DNA of 6,357 nt from Opitutaceae bacterium (GTDB lineage Bacteria > Verrucomicrobiota > Verrucomicrobiae > Opitutales > Opitutaceae). The translations under genes were made by a program, and so were the position numbers. The stretch covers positions 1 to 6,357 of the forward strand of contig JAISAX010000533.1 in the NCBI GenBank assembly GCA_031266495.1, written 5' to 3'. How positions within the stretch are numbered: position 1 is the stretch's first letter; every line of letters starts with the position of its first letter. Shown here piece by piece: positions 1-6,317 of this stretch. Under the pieces are notes generated by a model. That model saw only the letters and a list, made by a program, of their open reading frames with translations, did not search any database and was not told the origin of the DNA.

Positions 1-26
1 CCGCAAGCCGCCAGGAAACCCGTGGC

Positions 27-43
27 GCAGGCATCCTGCCTGC
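27..43. repeat. Short palindrome upstream of the GH2-like gene
   Basis: A perfect 7-bp inverted repeat, GCAGGCA / TGCCTGC, with a 3-nt loop (TCC). It is preceded by GTGGC, as is the first palindrome in the 4926-5054 cluster, so it may be a diverged member of the same REP-like family. A weaker imperfect inverted repeat (GCATCC / GGATAC, 42-60) follows directly. The stem is clear in the sequence; membership of a repeat family is inference. Confidence 0.5.
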
Positions 44-59
44 ATCCGGAAACAGGATA

Positions 60-73
60 CGCAAAGCGTTTCA
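60..73. promoter_or_regulatory. Possible LacI-family operator
   Basis: The 14 bases CGCAAAGCGTTTCA resemble the LacI/CcpA-type operator consensus TGNAANCGNTTNCA. Seven of the eight outer consensus positions match, but the centre is GC instead of CG and the palindrome is imperfect. It lies 17 bp before the start codon of the GH2-like gene, where a repressor could block transcription, and a LacI-type regulator is encoded nearby (5208-6263). The base matches are visible; function is inferred, and no convincing -35/-10 pair was found around it. Confidence 0.3.
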
Positions 74-90
74 CTCCTTAAAAATCCCTT

Positions 91-3000
91 ATGTCAGACC
101 ACCTGCCCATCCGCGCCCACGCCACGCTCGCCGTAATGTTTGCCCTCGCGGCGATCGCGCAACCCGCCGCCGCCGCCGCCACCACCGCTCCGAACAACAC
201 GGTCGAATTGCTGGTAAACGGCGCTCTCGACGCCCCCGCCGGCAAGGACTGGCCGGACGGCTGGCGGCGCGACGGAAAACCCGAGCATTCCCGCCTCATC
301 TCCGATCCATCGGGAGGAAAAAACTGTTTTGAATTTTCCGCGCCAAACGCGGGCGCGCAGCAGGACGTGGCGATTGACCCCCGCTGGTGGAAACTGGAAC
401 TGCGCTTCCGCATGAAAACGGAGGACGTCGCCGGAGGCGCGGCCGACTGGCAGAACGCCCGCATGGCGTTGCGATTCGCTGACGCGCAATGGAAAACCGT
501 CACCCCCTGGCCACCCAATTTCGGTCTCACGCGGACGAACGACTGGGCGGAGCACAAGGTAACGATCACCGTGCCCGAAAGCGCAAAACGGCTCGTGGTC
601 AGCCCCGCGATGCTCGGCGCGTCGGGCAAAGTCTGGTTCGCCGGCCTGTCGCTGCGCGTGCTCGCGCTCCTGCCGGAAAAAGGCGACGCCGCCAGCCCGC
701 TCGGCCCGGACATCGACCTGTGGACCTTCAAGGACGCCTGGAAAACCCGCTCGGCCATGCGCGAACGCCTCTCGCTCAACGGCTACTGGCGATTCTTTCC
801 CGTGTTCAACCAACCCGTCGAGGACGGGGCGACGGCGGCGGCGACGCCCGCCGCGAACAGCGGCTGGGGATTTTTCAAAATCCCGGGCTACTGGAGCGGG
901 GACAACCGCCACGAACAGCCCGTCATCCTCTCGCCCTGGATCGAAAAAAAACTCGCCGAAGCGAAAGTGAGCCGCGAAGCGTTTTCGCAAGCCTGGTATC
1001 AACGCCGTATCGAAATCCCCGCTACCTGGACGGGCCGCCGCGTCGTTCTGCGGCTGGAGGACGTGCAAGGCATGGCCGAAGTCTTTGTCGGCGGCAAAAA
1101 AGCGGGCCTCATCGGCTGGCCCGGCGGCGAACTCGATCTCACCGCACACTGCGAGGCGGGACGCACGCACGAATTGTCCCTGCTCGTCTCGGGCAGGCTG
1201 CCGCCGGACAACCCGTACGCGCCGCCCTCGTATCTGCAAAGGTACGACACCCCCAAACCGCCCACGCTGCGCAACCGCGGCCTGTGCGGCGACGCCTGGC
1301 TGACCTGCCTCCCCGGCCCCGCGCAAACGCCCGCGCAACTCGGCTCCATCCTCGTGCAGCCCTCCGTGCGCGAAGGCCGGATCTCGTTTCGCGTCCCCTT
1401 CATCACCGCGGAAAAAACCCCGGACGACGCCGCTCTCGCAAACCTGTTCCTGCGGGCGGAGATTTTTGACAACAACGGACGCAAGGTAAAAACCCTCGTC
1501 TCCGCGCCCGGCGCATTGCTCGAAGGCAAACCGCCCGCCGACGCCGCCCTTGAAGGCGAGCGCGTCCTCACGTGGGGAGGCGCGTGGAACGCAAACGAAC
1601 CGGCGACGGAAAGCGCAGAGGGGAGGGGGGGGGAGGAACCCCCGGTATTCTGGGACATCGACAATCCGCGCCTGTACACGACGCGCATCGCACTCGTCCG
1701 CCGCGACGCAGGCGCAGACGGGCAGCACGACACCATTCTGGATGAAACCCTGCCGGTGCGCTTCGGTTTCCGCGAATTCCGGATCGAAGGACGCGACCTG
1801 CTGCTCAATGGCCGACGCGTGACCCTGCGCAGTTTCCAGGTGCGCAACAACATGCACCCCTCATCCTCGATGGCGGGCATGGCGGTCTGTCGCGACACCA
1901 TTGCCAACATCAAGGACACCGGCGGCAACTTTGCCACGACGCACAACTACGATCTCGATCCCGGCCAGACGGGCTACGGAGGCAACCTCTACACCGCGGC
2001 GGACGAACTCGGCCTGATGCTCTCGCTCACCCTGCCGCACGCAGGCTCCTACAAATGGGAACTGAACCAGCCCGAAATACGGGCGCGTTACGCGCGCCTC
2101 TCCCGCTGGCTCCTCGAACAACACGGCAACCACCCCTCCATCGTCCTCTACGCCACCAGCCACAACACCATGGTTTATGCCGACCTCAACCCGCTCAAGA
2201 TCGACGGCACCTACACGCCGGTTGACGACACCGTGACCTACATGGACCAGAAAAACGCCAAGGGCCTGGCCGCCCGCCGCTGGCAAGCCTTCAACGTGCT
2301 GGAACCCCTCATCCGCGACCTCGACCCCACCCGCGCCGTTTACCACCACTCCGCCGGCAACGCCGGCGCGATGCTCACCCACAACGACTACCTCTGCTGG
2401 GCGCCCCCGCAGGAACGCGCCGAATGGCACGCCCACTGGGCCGCCGAAGGGACAAAACCCGTATTCATTGTCGAATACGGCCTCCCCCACACCGCCTCCT
2501 TCACCAGCTATCGCGGCCCCCATTTCATCTACAGCGCCGCAGCCAATAAAAACCCGAAATGGTGGTGGGATTCTGAATACGCCGCTGCCTTTTTCAACCA
2601 GGACGCCTACCGGATAACCTCCTCGAAAATCACCGTGCTGCGCAAGCACCTGCAAAACCTCGAAACCAAAAAACCCTCCGACTGGGGAAAAACGAAGGGC
2701 GACATCACCTACTACGATGTGCTGGCCCTGCACATGCGCCACTACCTGCCCTCGTTTCGCGTCCAGGGCGTGTCATGGCAACTCTGGGACATGGAAGAAC
2801 TCTGGAAAACGGACCGCGCCGCCCCGCGCCTCTGGAACCCGGGCGACCGCCAGCAATCCCCGCCCGCCAACCCCAACGTATCCGGCCCTGGAATACGTCC
2901 CGATTTTCACGACCTCGCCTGGCAGCGCGTCTATGACCGGCCCGGCACCACATTCTGGACGGAAACGAGCGCGACACGCGAAATGCGACGCTGGAGCCGT

Positions 3001-4839
3001 CCTCAACTCGGCTACATCGCGGGCGGCGACCCGGACGCCGCGGGTTTCACCGAACGGGCGCGCAACGTCGAGGCCGGCGGCACGCTCCGGAAACGCCTGC
3101 TCATCCTTAACGACAGCAGTCGCGAGACGGTTTGCCGCTACGAATGGTCGCTGGACAAAACGGACGCACGCGGCGCCGGCACCGCAACGCTGGAGCCGGG
3201 TGCGCAGACGCGCATCCCTGTCGAGGCAACATTGCCGCGCAACCTGGCGGCGGGGGCTTACGAACTCGCGGCGCGTTTCACATTCTCCAGCGGCGAGACG
3301 CAAACCGACGCATTCACCATAAACGTGCTGCCTCCCGCCGTCCCTCCCGCCGTGGCATCCGCGCACGCAACGGATGGTAAGGGTGGTGACGTGGTGCTGT
3401 TTGACCCGGCGGGCGGCTCCGCCCGGACCCTGACGCGGCTCGGCATCGCCCACCGGCATTACACGCAGGCGAACCAATTGCCGCAGGCAACCGACCTGGT
3501 TGCACGGAACGCGGTGCTCGTCATCGGACGCAAGGCGCTCGGCGCAGGCGTTCGCCTCCCGCAACTCGAAGCCACCGCCCGCGGCCTCAACGTGCTCGTG
3601 CTCGAACAAAGCGCCGAGGCCCTGACGAAAATCGGCGGTTTCCGCGTGCAAACCCTGCGACCGCGAACCGCCTTTATCCGTGCGCCGGGGCACCCCGCCC
3701 TGCGCGGCCTGCGCGACGCGGAACTGGCGGACTGGCAAGGCGGCTCGTCCTTGATTGAGGACTACGACAACTGCAAGGACCTGCGCGTCGGGCAAAATTC
3801 GGAAAACTGGTGCGGCTTTGACAACGCCCGCGTGTGGCGCGGCAGCAATCGCGGCGCCGTGGCCACGGTGTTGATTGAAAAACCGTCCATCGGCGACTTT
3901 CTCCCGCTCGTGGATTGCGGTTTCGATTTGCAATACAGCCCCCTGCTCGAATGGCGGGGAGGGGGGGAGGGAAGGGCAGGGGAGGGGACGACCCGACGCG
4001 GAGGCCGCATGATCCTGTGTCAACTCGACGTGACGGAGCGGACGCGCCCCGACCCCGCCGCCGACCGCCTGCTGCGCAACCTTGTCGCTTCCCTGAAAAC
4101 CAGGGAGATCGTCCCGGCGGCAACGCCCGCCGCCACCGTCGCCGTCGCCGCCCGCCGTCTGGTGTATGCCGGCGACGCAGAAGGCGCGCGCTTGCTGGAG
4201 GAGCTTGGTTTCGAGGCGACGCCGTATCCGGAAGCGAAGGACCTGCGTCCAGGTGATTCCATCCTGGTGCTCGGCCCTGGCGCGTCCGGAATCGTGAACC
4301 TCGATGCCGCCGTGAACAACGGACTGCGCGTGCTGGCGCTCGGTTTGTCCAAAGCCGAACTCGTCCGCCTGTGGCCCTCGCGCTTCGGCGACGGTAAAAA
4401 CATCGAGGAACGCGAACTCGAACTTGGCGCGTTTCTGGAAGCCGACGCCCTGCTCGCACCGGAATTTGCAGGCATCTCCAATGCCGAGACGCACTGGTGG
4501 GCATTCCCGCGAGTGGCAACGCTGCCCGCCTCGCCGGACGCCATTGGCAACGAAGCCCTGCAACGCGTCACCATCGGACGCGGCACGGTGGTTTTTTCGC
4601 AAACCGCGCCCTGGATGTTCCGTTTTGAAGAAAAACCGTGGTTACGCACAACGTGGCGACGCTCGGTTTTTCTCGTGTCGCGTCTCCTGCACAACATGGG
4701 CGTGGTCGCGCAACGCACCGGTTCGCCGGAAAAGTTGCTCGCCTCCGGCGATGCCACCCGTCCGCAGCCGTGGTTGAAAACCCACTACCTGCAAACCCCG
4801 ATCCAATCCGACGATCCTTACATCTACTACCGCTGGTAA
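91..4839 (+). CDS. Exported multidomain GH2-like glycoside hydrolase, divergent acid/base site
   Basis: Encodes 1582 residues, probably an exported carbohydrate-active protein; the substrate is unknown. Residues 1-30 form a signal peptide with an Ala-rich hydrophobic core and likely cleavage near A30. M16 lies inside that core, so M1 is preferred although no Shine-Dalgarno is visible. Residues about 38-192 look like a CBM4/9-type jelly roll (LLVNGALD...WPDGW). Residues about 225-370 are a GH2 sugar-binding domain (LNGYWRF, then WYQRRIEIPATWTGRRV). Residues about 415-560 are an Ig-like sandwich (WDIDNPRLYT). Residues about 558-905 are a GH2-like barrel: GFREFRIEGRDLLLNGRRV, THNYD, NHPSIVLYATSHN and KPVFIVEYG. 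E795 fits the nucleophile, but the acid/base Glu position reads N692. An Ig-like domain (about 990-1080) and two tandem alpha/beta domains (about 1099-1335 and 1355-1538) follow. The C-terminal tail ending DDPYIYYRW suggests an intact end. Two G-rich tracts (codons about 509-515 and 1288-1299) look inserted in loops. It may be an active enzyme of a divergent subfamily or a non-catalytic binding protein. Confidence 0.93.
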   Translation: MSDHLPIRAHATLAVMFALAAIAQPAAAAATTAPNNTVELLVNGALDAPAGKDWPDGWRRDGKPEHSRLISDPSGGKNCFEFSAPNAGAQQDVAIDPRWWKLELRFRMKTEDVAGGAADWQNARMALRFADAQWKTVTPWPPNFGLTRTNDWAEHKVTITVPESAKRLVVSPAMLGASGKVWFAGLSLRVLALLPEKGDAASPLGPDIDLWTFKDAWKTRSAMRERLSLNGYWRFFPVFNQPVEDGATAAATPAANSGWGFFKIPGYWSGDNRHEQPVILSPWIEKKLAEAKVSREAFSQAWYQRRIEIPATWTGRRVVLRLEDVQGMAEVFVGGKKAGLIGWPGGELDLTAHCEAGRTHELSLLVSGRLPPDNPYAPPSYLQRYDTPKPPTLRNRGLCGDAWLTCLPGPAQTPAQLGSILVQPSVREGRISFRVPFITAEKTPDDAALANLFLRAEIFDNNGRKVKTLVSAPGALLEGKPPADAALEGERVLTWGGAWNANEPATESAEGRGGEEPPVFWDIDNPRLYTTRIALVRRDAGADGQHDTILDETLPVRFGFREFRIEGRDLLLNGRRVTLRSFQVRNNMHPSSSMAGMAVCRDTIANIKDTGGNFATTHNYDLDPGQTGYGGNLYTAADELGLMLSLTLPHAGSYKWELNQPEIRARYARLSRWLLEQHGNHPSIVLYATSHNTMVYADLNPLKIDGTYTPVDDTVTYMDQKNAKGLAARRWQAFNVLEPLIRDLDPTRAVYHHSAGNAGAMLTHNDYLCWAPPQERAEWHAHWAAEGTKPVFIVEYGLPHTASFTSYRGPHFIYSAAANKNPKWWWDSEYAAAFFNQDAYRITSSKITVLRKHLQNLETKKPSDWGKTKGDITYYDVLALHMRHYLPSFRVQGVSWQLWDMEELWKTDRAAPRLWNPGDRQQSPPANPNVSGPGIRPDFHDLAWQRVYDRPGTTFWTETSATREMRRWSRPQLGYIAGGDPDAAGFTERARNVEAGGTLRKRLLILNDSSRETVCRYEWSLDKTDARGAGTATLEPGAQTRIPVEATLPRNLAAGAYELAARFTFSSGETQTDAFTINVLPPAVPPAVASAHATDGKGGDVVLFDPAGGSARTLTRLGIAHRHYTQANQLPQATDLVARNAVLVIGRKALGAGVRLPQLEATARGLNVLVLEQSAEALTKIGGFRVQTLRPRTAFIRAPGHPALRGLRDAELADWQGGSSLIEDYDNCKDLRVGQNSENWCGFDNARVWRGSNRGAVATVLIEKPSIGDFLPLVDCGFDLQYSPLLEWRGGGEGRAGEGTTRRGGRMILCQLDVTERTRPDPAADRLLRNLVASLKTREIVPAATPAATVAVAARRLVYAGDAEGARLLEELGFEATPYPEAKDLRPGDSILVLGPGASGIVNLDAAVNNGLRVLALGLSKAELVRLWPSRFGDGKNIEERELELGAFLEADALLAPEFAGISNAETHWWAFPRVATLPASPDAIGNEALQRVTIGRGTVVFSQTAPWMFRFEEKPWLRTTWRRSVFLVSRLLHNMGVVAQRTGSPEKLLASGDATRPQPWLKTHYLQTPIQSDDPYIYYRW
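1618..1636 (+). repeat. In-frame G-rich tract with G9 run inside the GH2-like gene
   Basis: A pure purine stretch containing nine consecutive G (1625-1633) encodes EGRGGE, residues 510-515. It sits in a loop directly before the conserved GH2 segment FWDIDNPRLYT. A run of five C follows at 1639-1643. Loss of one G would shift reading into a frame that stops at the TGA at 1820-1822, removing the barrel. A homopolymer this long is a plausible site for slippage or sequencing error. Confidence 0.8.
3385..4095 (+). other. C-terminal alpha/beta domain, copy A
   Basis: Residues about 1099-1335 of the GH2-like protein. Alternating hydrophobic strands and helices (VVLFDP, then TLTRLGIAHRHY, AVLVIGRKAL, GLNVLVLEQS, GRMILCQLDV and RLLRNLVASL) resemble the glutamine-amidotransferase/ThuA-like fold found beside glycoside hydrolase barrels. 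I see no GxCxG nucleophile elbow, so a structural or ligand-binding role is more likely than amidotransferase activity. This copy carries the second G-rich insertion, just before the GRMILCQLD strand. Confidence 0.55.
3956..3987 (+). repeat. In-frame G-rich polypurine tract with G7 run; G-quadruplex motif
   Basis: A 32-base tract that is purine except for one C (3977). Its G runs are G4, G7 (3961-3967), G3, G3, G4 and G4, separated by one or two bases, so it meets the simple G-quadruplex pattern on the + (coding) strand. It encodes about residues 1288-1299, rich in Gly, Arg and Glu, and is followed by TTRRGG. A one-base gain in the G run would lead to a TGA at 4254-4256. Confidence 0.8.
4153..4704 (+). 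other. C-terminal alpha/beta domain, copy B
   Basis: Residues about 1355-1538 of the GH2-like protein line up with copy A along their length. RLVYAGDAEGARLLEELGF matches the VVLFDP...RLGI segment, SILVLGPGAS matches AVLVIGRKAL, GLRVLALGLSKAEL matches GLNVLVLEQSAEAL, and GTVVFSQTAPW matches GRMILCQLDV. Both copies end in a helix with R.LL.N. An Ala/Pro-rich linker (about 1341-1354) separates them. The pattern is best explained by internal duplication; the alignment is by eye. Copy B has no G-rich insertion. Confidence 0.55.
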
Positions 4840-4879
4840 CGGAAGGCGCGCATCCGGAGTGGCGCGGGCTTTTTCTGAC

Positions 4880-4909
4880 AATCCCCGCCGACGGCGAAGC
4901 CGCCGGATT
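4880..4909. repeat. Nested inverted repeat at start of the palindrome cluster
   Basis: Outer arms AATCC (4880-4884) and GGATT (4905-4909) enclose an inner CGGC-GAA-GCCG hairpin (4892-4902). It runs through an A-rich stretch (4914-4921) into the first CACGGGC palindrome and may be part of the same repeat cassette. It is too weakly paired and lacks a T tract, so it is not called a terminator. Confidence 0.4.
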
Positions 4910-4925
4910 GGCGGAAAAAAAGTGG

Positions 4926-4944
4926 CACGGGCTTCCAGCCCGTG
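4926..4944 (+). repeat. REP-like palindrome, unit 1
   Basis: A perfect 7-bp stem CACGGGC / GCCCGTG with loop TTCCA, preceded by GTGG. Its core is identical to unit 2, 45 bp downstream. Such palindromes, which translate as TGWKPVP in spurious proteins when read on the opposite strand, are in my recollection scattered in many copies through verrucomicrobial and planctomycete genomes. Only this local repetition is visible here. Confidence 0.7.
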
Positions 4945-4970
4945 AGCGTTGCCTCACCGCTCCGACGTGA

Positions 4971-4989
4971 CACGGGCTTCCAGCCCGTG
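4971..4989 (+). repeat. REP-like palindrome, unit 2
   Basis: The same 19-base core as unit 1 (stem CACGGGC / GCCCGTG, loop TTCCA) in the same orientation, with different flanks (GTGA before, GAC after). It is followed at once by a second hairpin at 4992-5006. Confidence 0.7.
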
Positions 4990-4991
4990 GA

Positions 4992-5006
4992 CGGCGCGAA
5001 GCGCCG
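4992..5006. repeat. GC hairpin between palindrome units 2 and 3
   Basis: A perfect 6-bp stem CGGCGC / GCGCCG with a GAA loop. There is no following T tract, so it is not an intrinsic terminator for + strand transcription. Its GAA loop matches that of the inner hairpin at 4892-4902, which suggests a related module in the cluster. Confidence 0.5.
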
Positions 5007-5035
5007 CCCGCCAGCCCGGCCACCAGCCATCGGAA

Positions 5036-5054
5036 CACGGGCAAGATGCCCGTG
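5036..5054 (-). repeat. REP-like palindrome, unit 3, inverted
   Basis: The same CACGGGC / GCCCGTG stem, with loop AAGAT. The GTGG tag that precedes unit 1 appears here as CCAC after the stem, so the unit is inverted relative to units 1 and 2. The head-to-tail plus inverted arrangement resembles mosaic REP clusters. The ATG at 5046-5048 lies inside the loop and stem, which argues against it being a real start for the downstream regulator. Confidence 0.7.
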
Positions 5055-5207
5055 CCACGGCTTTGCTTGCTGCATGTCCGGTTTTTGAGATGCGCCCGAA
5101 TGGAAGTTGATTTTGACGCAATCGACCGCTTCCCGCATAGCTACCGGTACGCAGCCCGTTCGACACGCCACCTGGACGAGGTTCCCTGTTTCCCGATCTT
5201 CGCTTCG

Positions 5208-6263
5208 ATGCCAGACACTCCAACTCATTCCATTCCTTCCGCCGCCGCCGCCGGATTTCGCGGCAAACCAGCCTCCCTCAAGGACATCGCTCGCGAGGCT
5301 GGCGTTTCCTACTCGCTCGTTTCCAAGGTATTGAGCGGAAACATGGGCACCACGGGGGTTCGCAAGGAACTGCGCGAAAAGATCCTCAACACCGCCCGCA
5401 AGATGGACTACCGCCCGCATCCGCTCGCCGCCGCGCTCAAGGAGGGACGCAAGGGCGCGATCGGCGTCATGCTCCACCACTTCGGCGAACGCGGTAGCGG
5501 CCTCGTCGAGGATCTGTTGCGAGGCATCTCCGACGGCCTTGATGAACACGGCCTGCGCATGTGGCTGCGTTTTTTTGAATTCGATACCGAGTTGCTCGAA
5601 CACATCGACCAGCGCCTGCGTCGCGATGTGGACGGGCTGATCGTCGCCGGCGTGCCCCACCCGGCCACCTATACGATAATCAAGAACCTCCACCTTTCCG
5701 GCCTCCCCGTCGTCTCCATGTTCCAGCACCATTTTATTTCCGGCGTGCCCAACGTCTGCCAGAACCTGGAGCAGCAAGGGTTTTTGCCCGCCATGCACTT
5801 GCTGGCAAGCGGCTGCACGCGCATCGCGCACATTGTGTGCGCGCCCATGCCGCTTCGTCACGCGGGAGCGGAGGCGGCGCACGCCGCGCGCGGCCTCACC
5901 ATCAACCCCCGTCTTGTTTTCCGGAGCGCCACATTTGGCGTCGCCGACGGCGTGGCGGCCGTGAGCCACTGGCTCGACCACGGCCTGACGTTCGACGGCA
6001 TCATTACCCAATCGGACAAACAGGCCGCGGGCGCGATCCATGAACTGCTCCGGCGCGGCATCCGTGTGCCTGACGACGTCCGTGTCACCGGCATGGACAA
6101 CTCTCCGATCACGGAAACGGGTACTGTGTCGATCACCTCCGTCACTGCCGAGATGGAGCAGGTGGGCCGCAAGACCGCCGACATGCTCGCCGACAAACTC
6201 GACGGCAAGACCCCGGAATCTCTCCTCCTCCAGCCGCGCCTCGTGCTCCGTCAATCCGCGTAG
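5208..6263 (+). CDS. LacI/GalR-family transcriptional regulator
   Basis: A 351-residue DNA-binding regulator, normal length for the family, expected to bind an operator as a dimer and release or gain affinity on binding a sugar ligand. Residues 23-43 form the N-terminal helix-turn-helix (LKDIAREAGVSYSLVSKVLSG spans this segment). Residues 59-80 are the hinge region (MDYRPHPLAAALKEG). Residues from about 84 form the periplasmic-binding-protein-like sensor domain, with GAIGVMLHH, then VDGLIVAG, then GLPVVSMF, then GIRVPDDVRVTGMDNSP near the C-terminal lobe, and a usual ending, PRLVLRQSA. The frame is open up to an ATG at 5046, but that would add 54 residues lying in a repeat and intergenic sequence with no family match, so ATG 5208 is preferred. 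No Shine-Dalgarno is visible. The likely target is the GH2-like gene upstream or itself; the effector cannot be read from the sequence. Confidence 0.93.
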   Translation: MPDTPTHSIPSAAAAGFRGKPASLKDIAREAGVSYSLVSKVLSGNMGTTGVRKELREKILNTARKMDYRPHPLAAALKEGRKGAIGVMLHHFGERGSGLVEDLLRGISDGLDEHGLRMWLRFFEFDTELLEHIDQRLRRDVDGLIVAGVPHPATYTIIKNLHLSGLPVVSMFQHHFISGVPNVCQNLEQQGFLPAMHLLASGCTRIAHIVCAPMPLRHAGAEAAHAARGLTINPRLVFRSATFGVADGVAAVSHWLDHGLTFDGIITQSDKQAAGAIHELLRRGIRVPDDVRVTGMDNSPITETGTVSITSVTAEMEQVGRKTADMLADKLDGKTPESLLLQPRLVLRQSA

Positions 6264-6303
6264 CAGCGTACCCAGCACGCATATTTCACGCATTTGTTCG
6301 AGT

Positions 6304-6317
6304 GGGGGGGGTGGGGG
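6304..6317 (+). repeat. G-rich run downstream of the regulator
   Basis: Eight G (6304-6311), one T, then five G (6313-6317), 41 bp after the regulator stop codon. It is the third long G tract on the + strand in this window and the only one outside a gene. It could form a two-tetrad quadruplex but does not give four runs of three G. No hairpin terminator was seen in the remaining 94 bp. Confidence 0.7.

Larger units (their letters stand above)
4840..5207. other. 368-bp intergenic region with REP-like palindrome cluster
   Basis: The gap between the GH2-like stop codon and the preferred regulator start holds no convincing gene. It contains a nested inverted repeat (4880-4909), three copies of a CACGGGC/GCCCGTG palindrome, a GC hairpin (4992-5006), and about 150 bp of sequence without clear structure before the regulator. 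The gap length, the repeats and the lack of overlap suggest the two genes are transcribed separately, though this is not proven. No confident terminator or promoter could be assigned. Confidence 0.7.

Noticed and set aside
94..1857. Long minus-strand open frame (587 codons) opposite the GH2-like gene
   Set aside because: It is a shadow of GC-rich codon bias in the + strand gene. Its translation is low-complexity Gly/Arg/Ala-rich with no recognisable domain, while the + strand frame has clear GH2 motifs throughout.
2773..4602. Long minus-strand open frame (609 codons)
   Set aside because: Lies wholly inside the GH2-like gene, has no family motifs, and is explained by the same codon bias.
4847..4874. 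Possible intrinsic terminator after the GH2-like gene
   Set aside because: There is a TTTTT run at 4870-4874, but the only stem ahead of it is about 4 bp (CGCG/CGCG) with a long loop and extra bases before the T run, which is too weak to call.
4880..5054. CRISPR array
   Set aside because: Only three short palindromes, in mixed orientation with irregular spacing and no constant-length spacers or cas genes.
5113..5141. Possible sigma-70 promoter for the regulator
   Set aside because: TTGACG is a good -35 match, but 17 bp later the sequence is CATAGC, which matches only three of six -10 positions. It is recorded as a lead, not a feature.
5046..5207. 54-residue N-terminal extension of the regulator from ATG 5046
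   Set aside because: The start codon sits inside a palindrome, the added residues do not resemble any family domain, and the LacI family begins close to its helix-turn-helix, which fits ATG 5208.
4827..6293. Minus-strand open frame (488 codons) over the regulator and repeats
   Set aside because: It is antisense to a clear LacI-family gene, and its C-terminal part is a translation of the palindromes (TGWKPVP-type), a typical spurious call.
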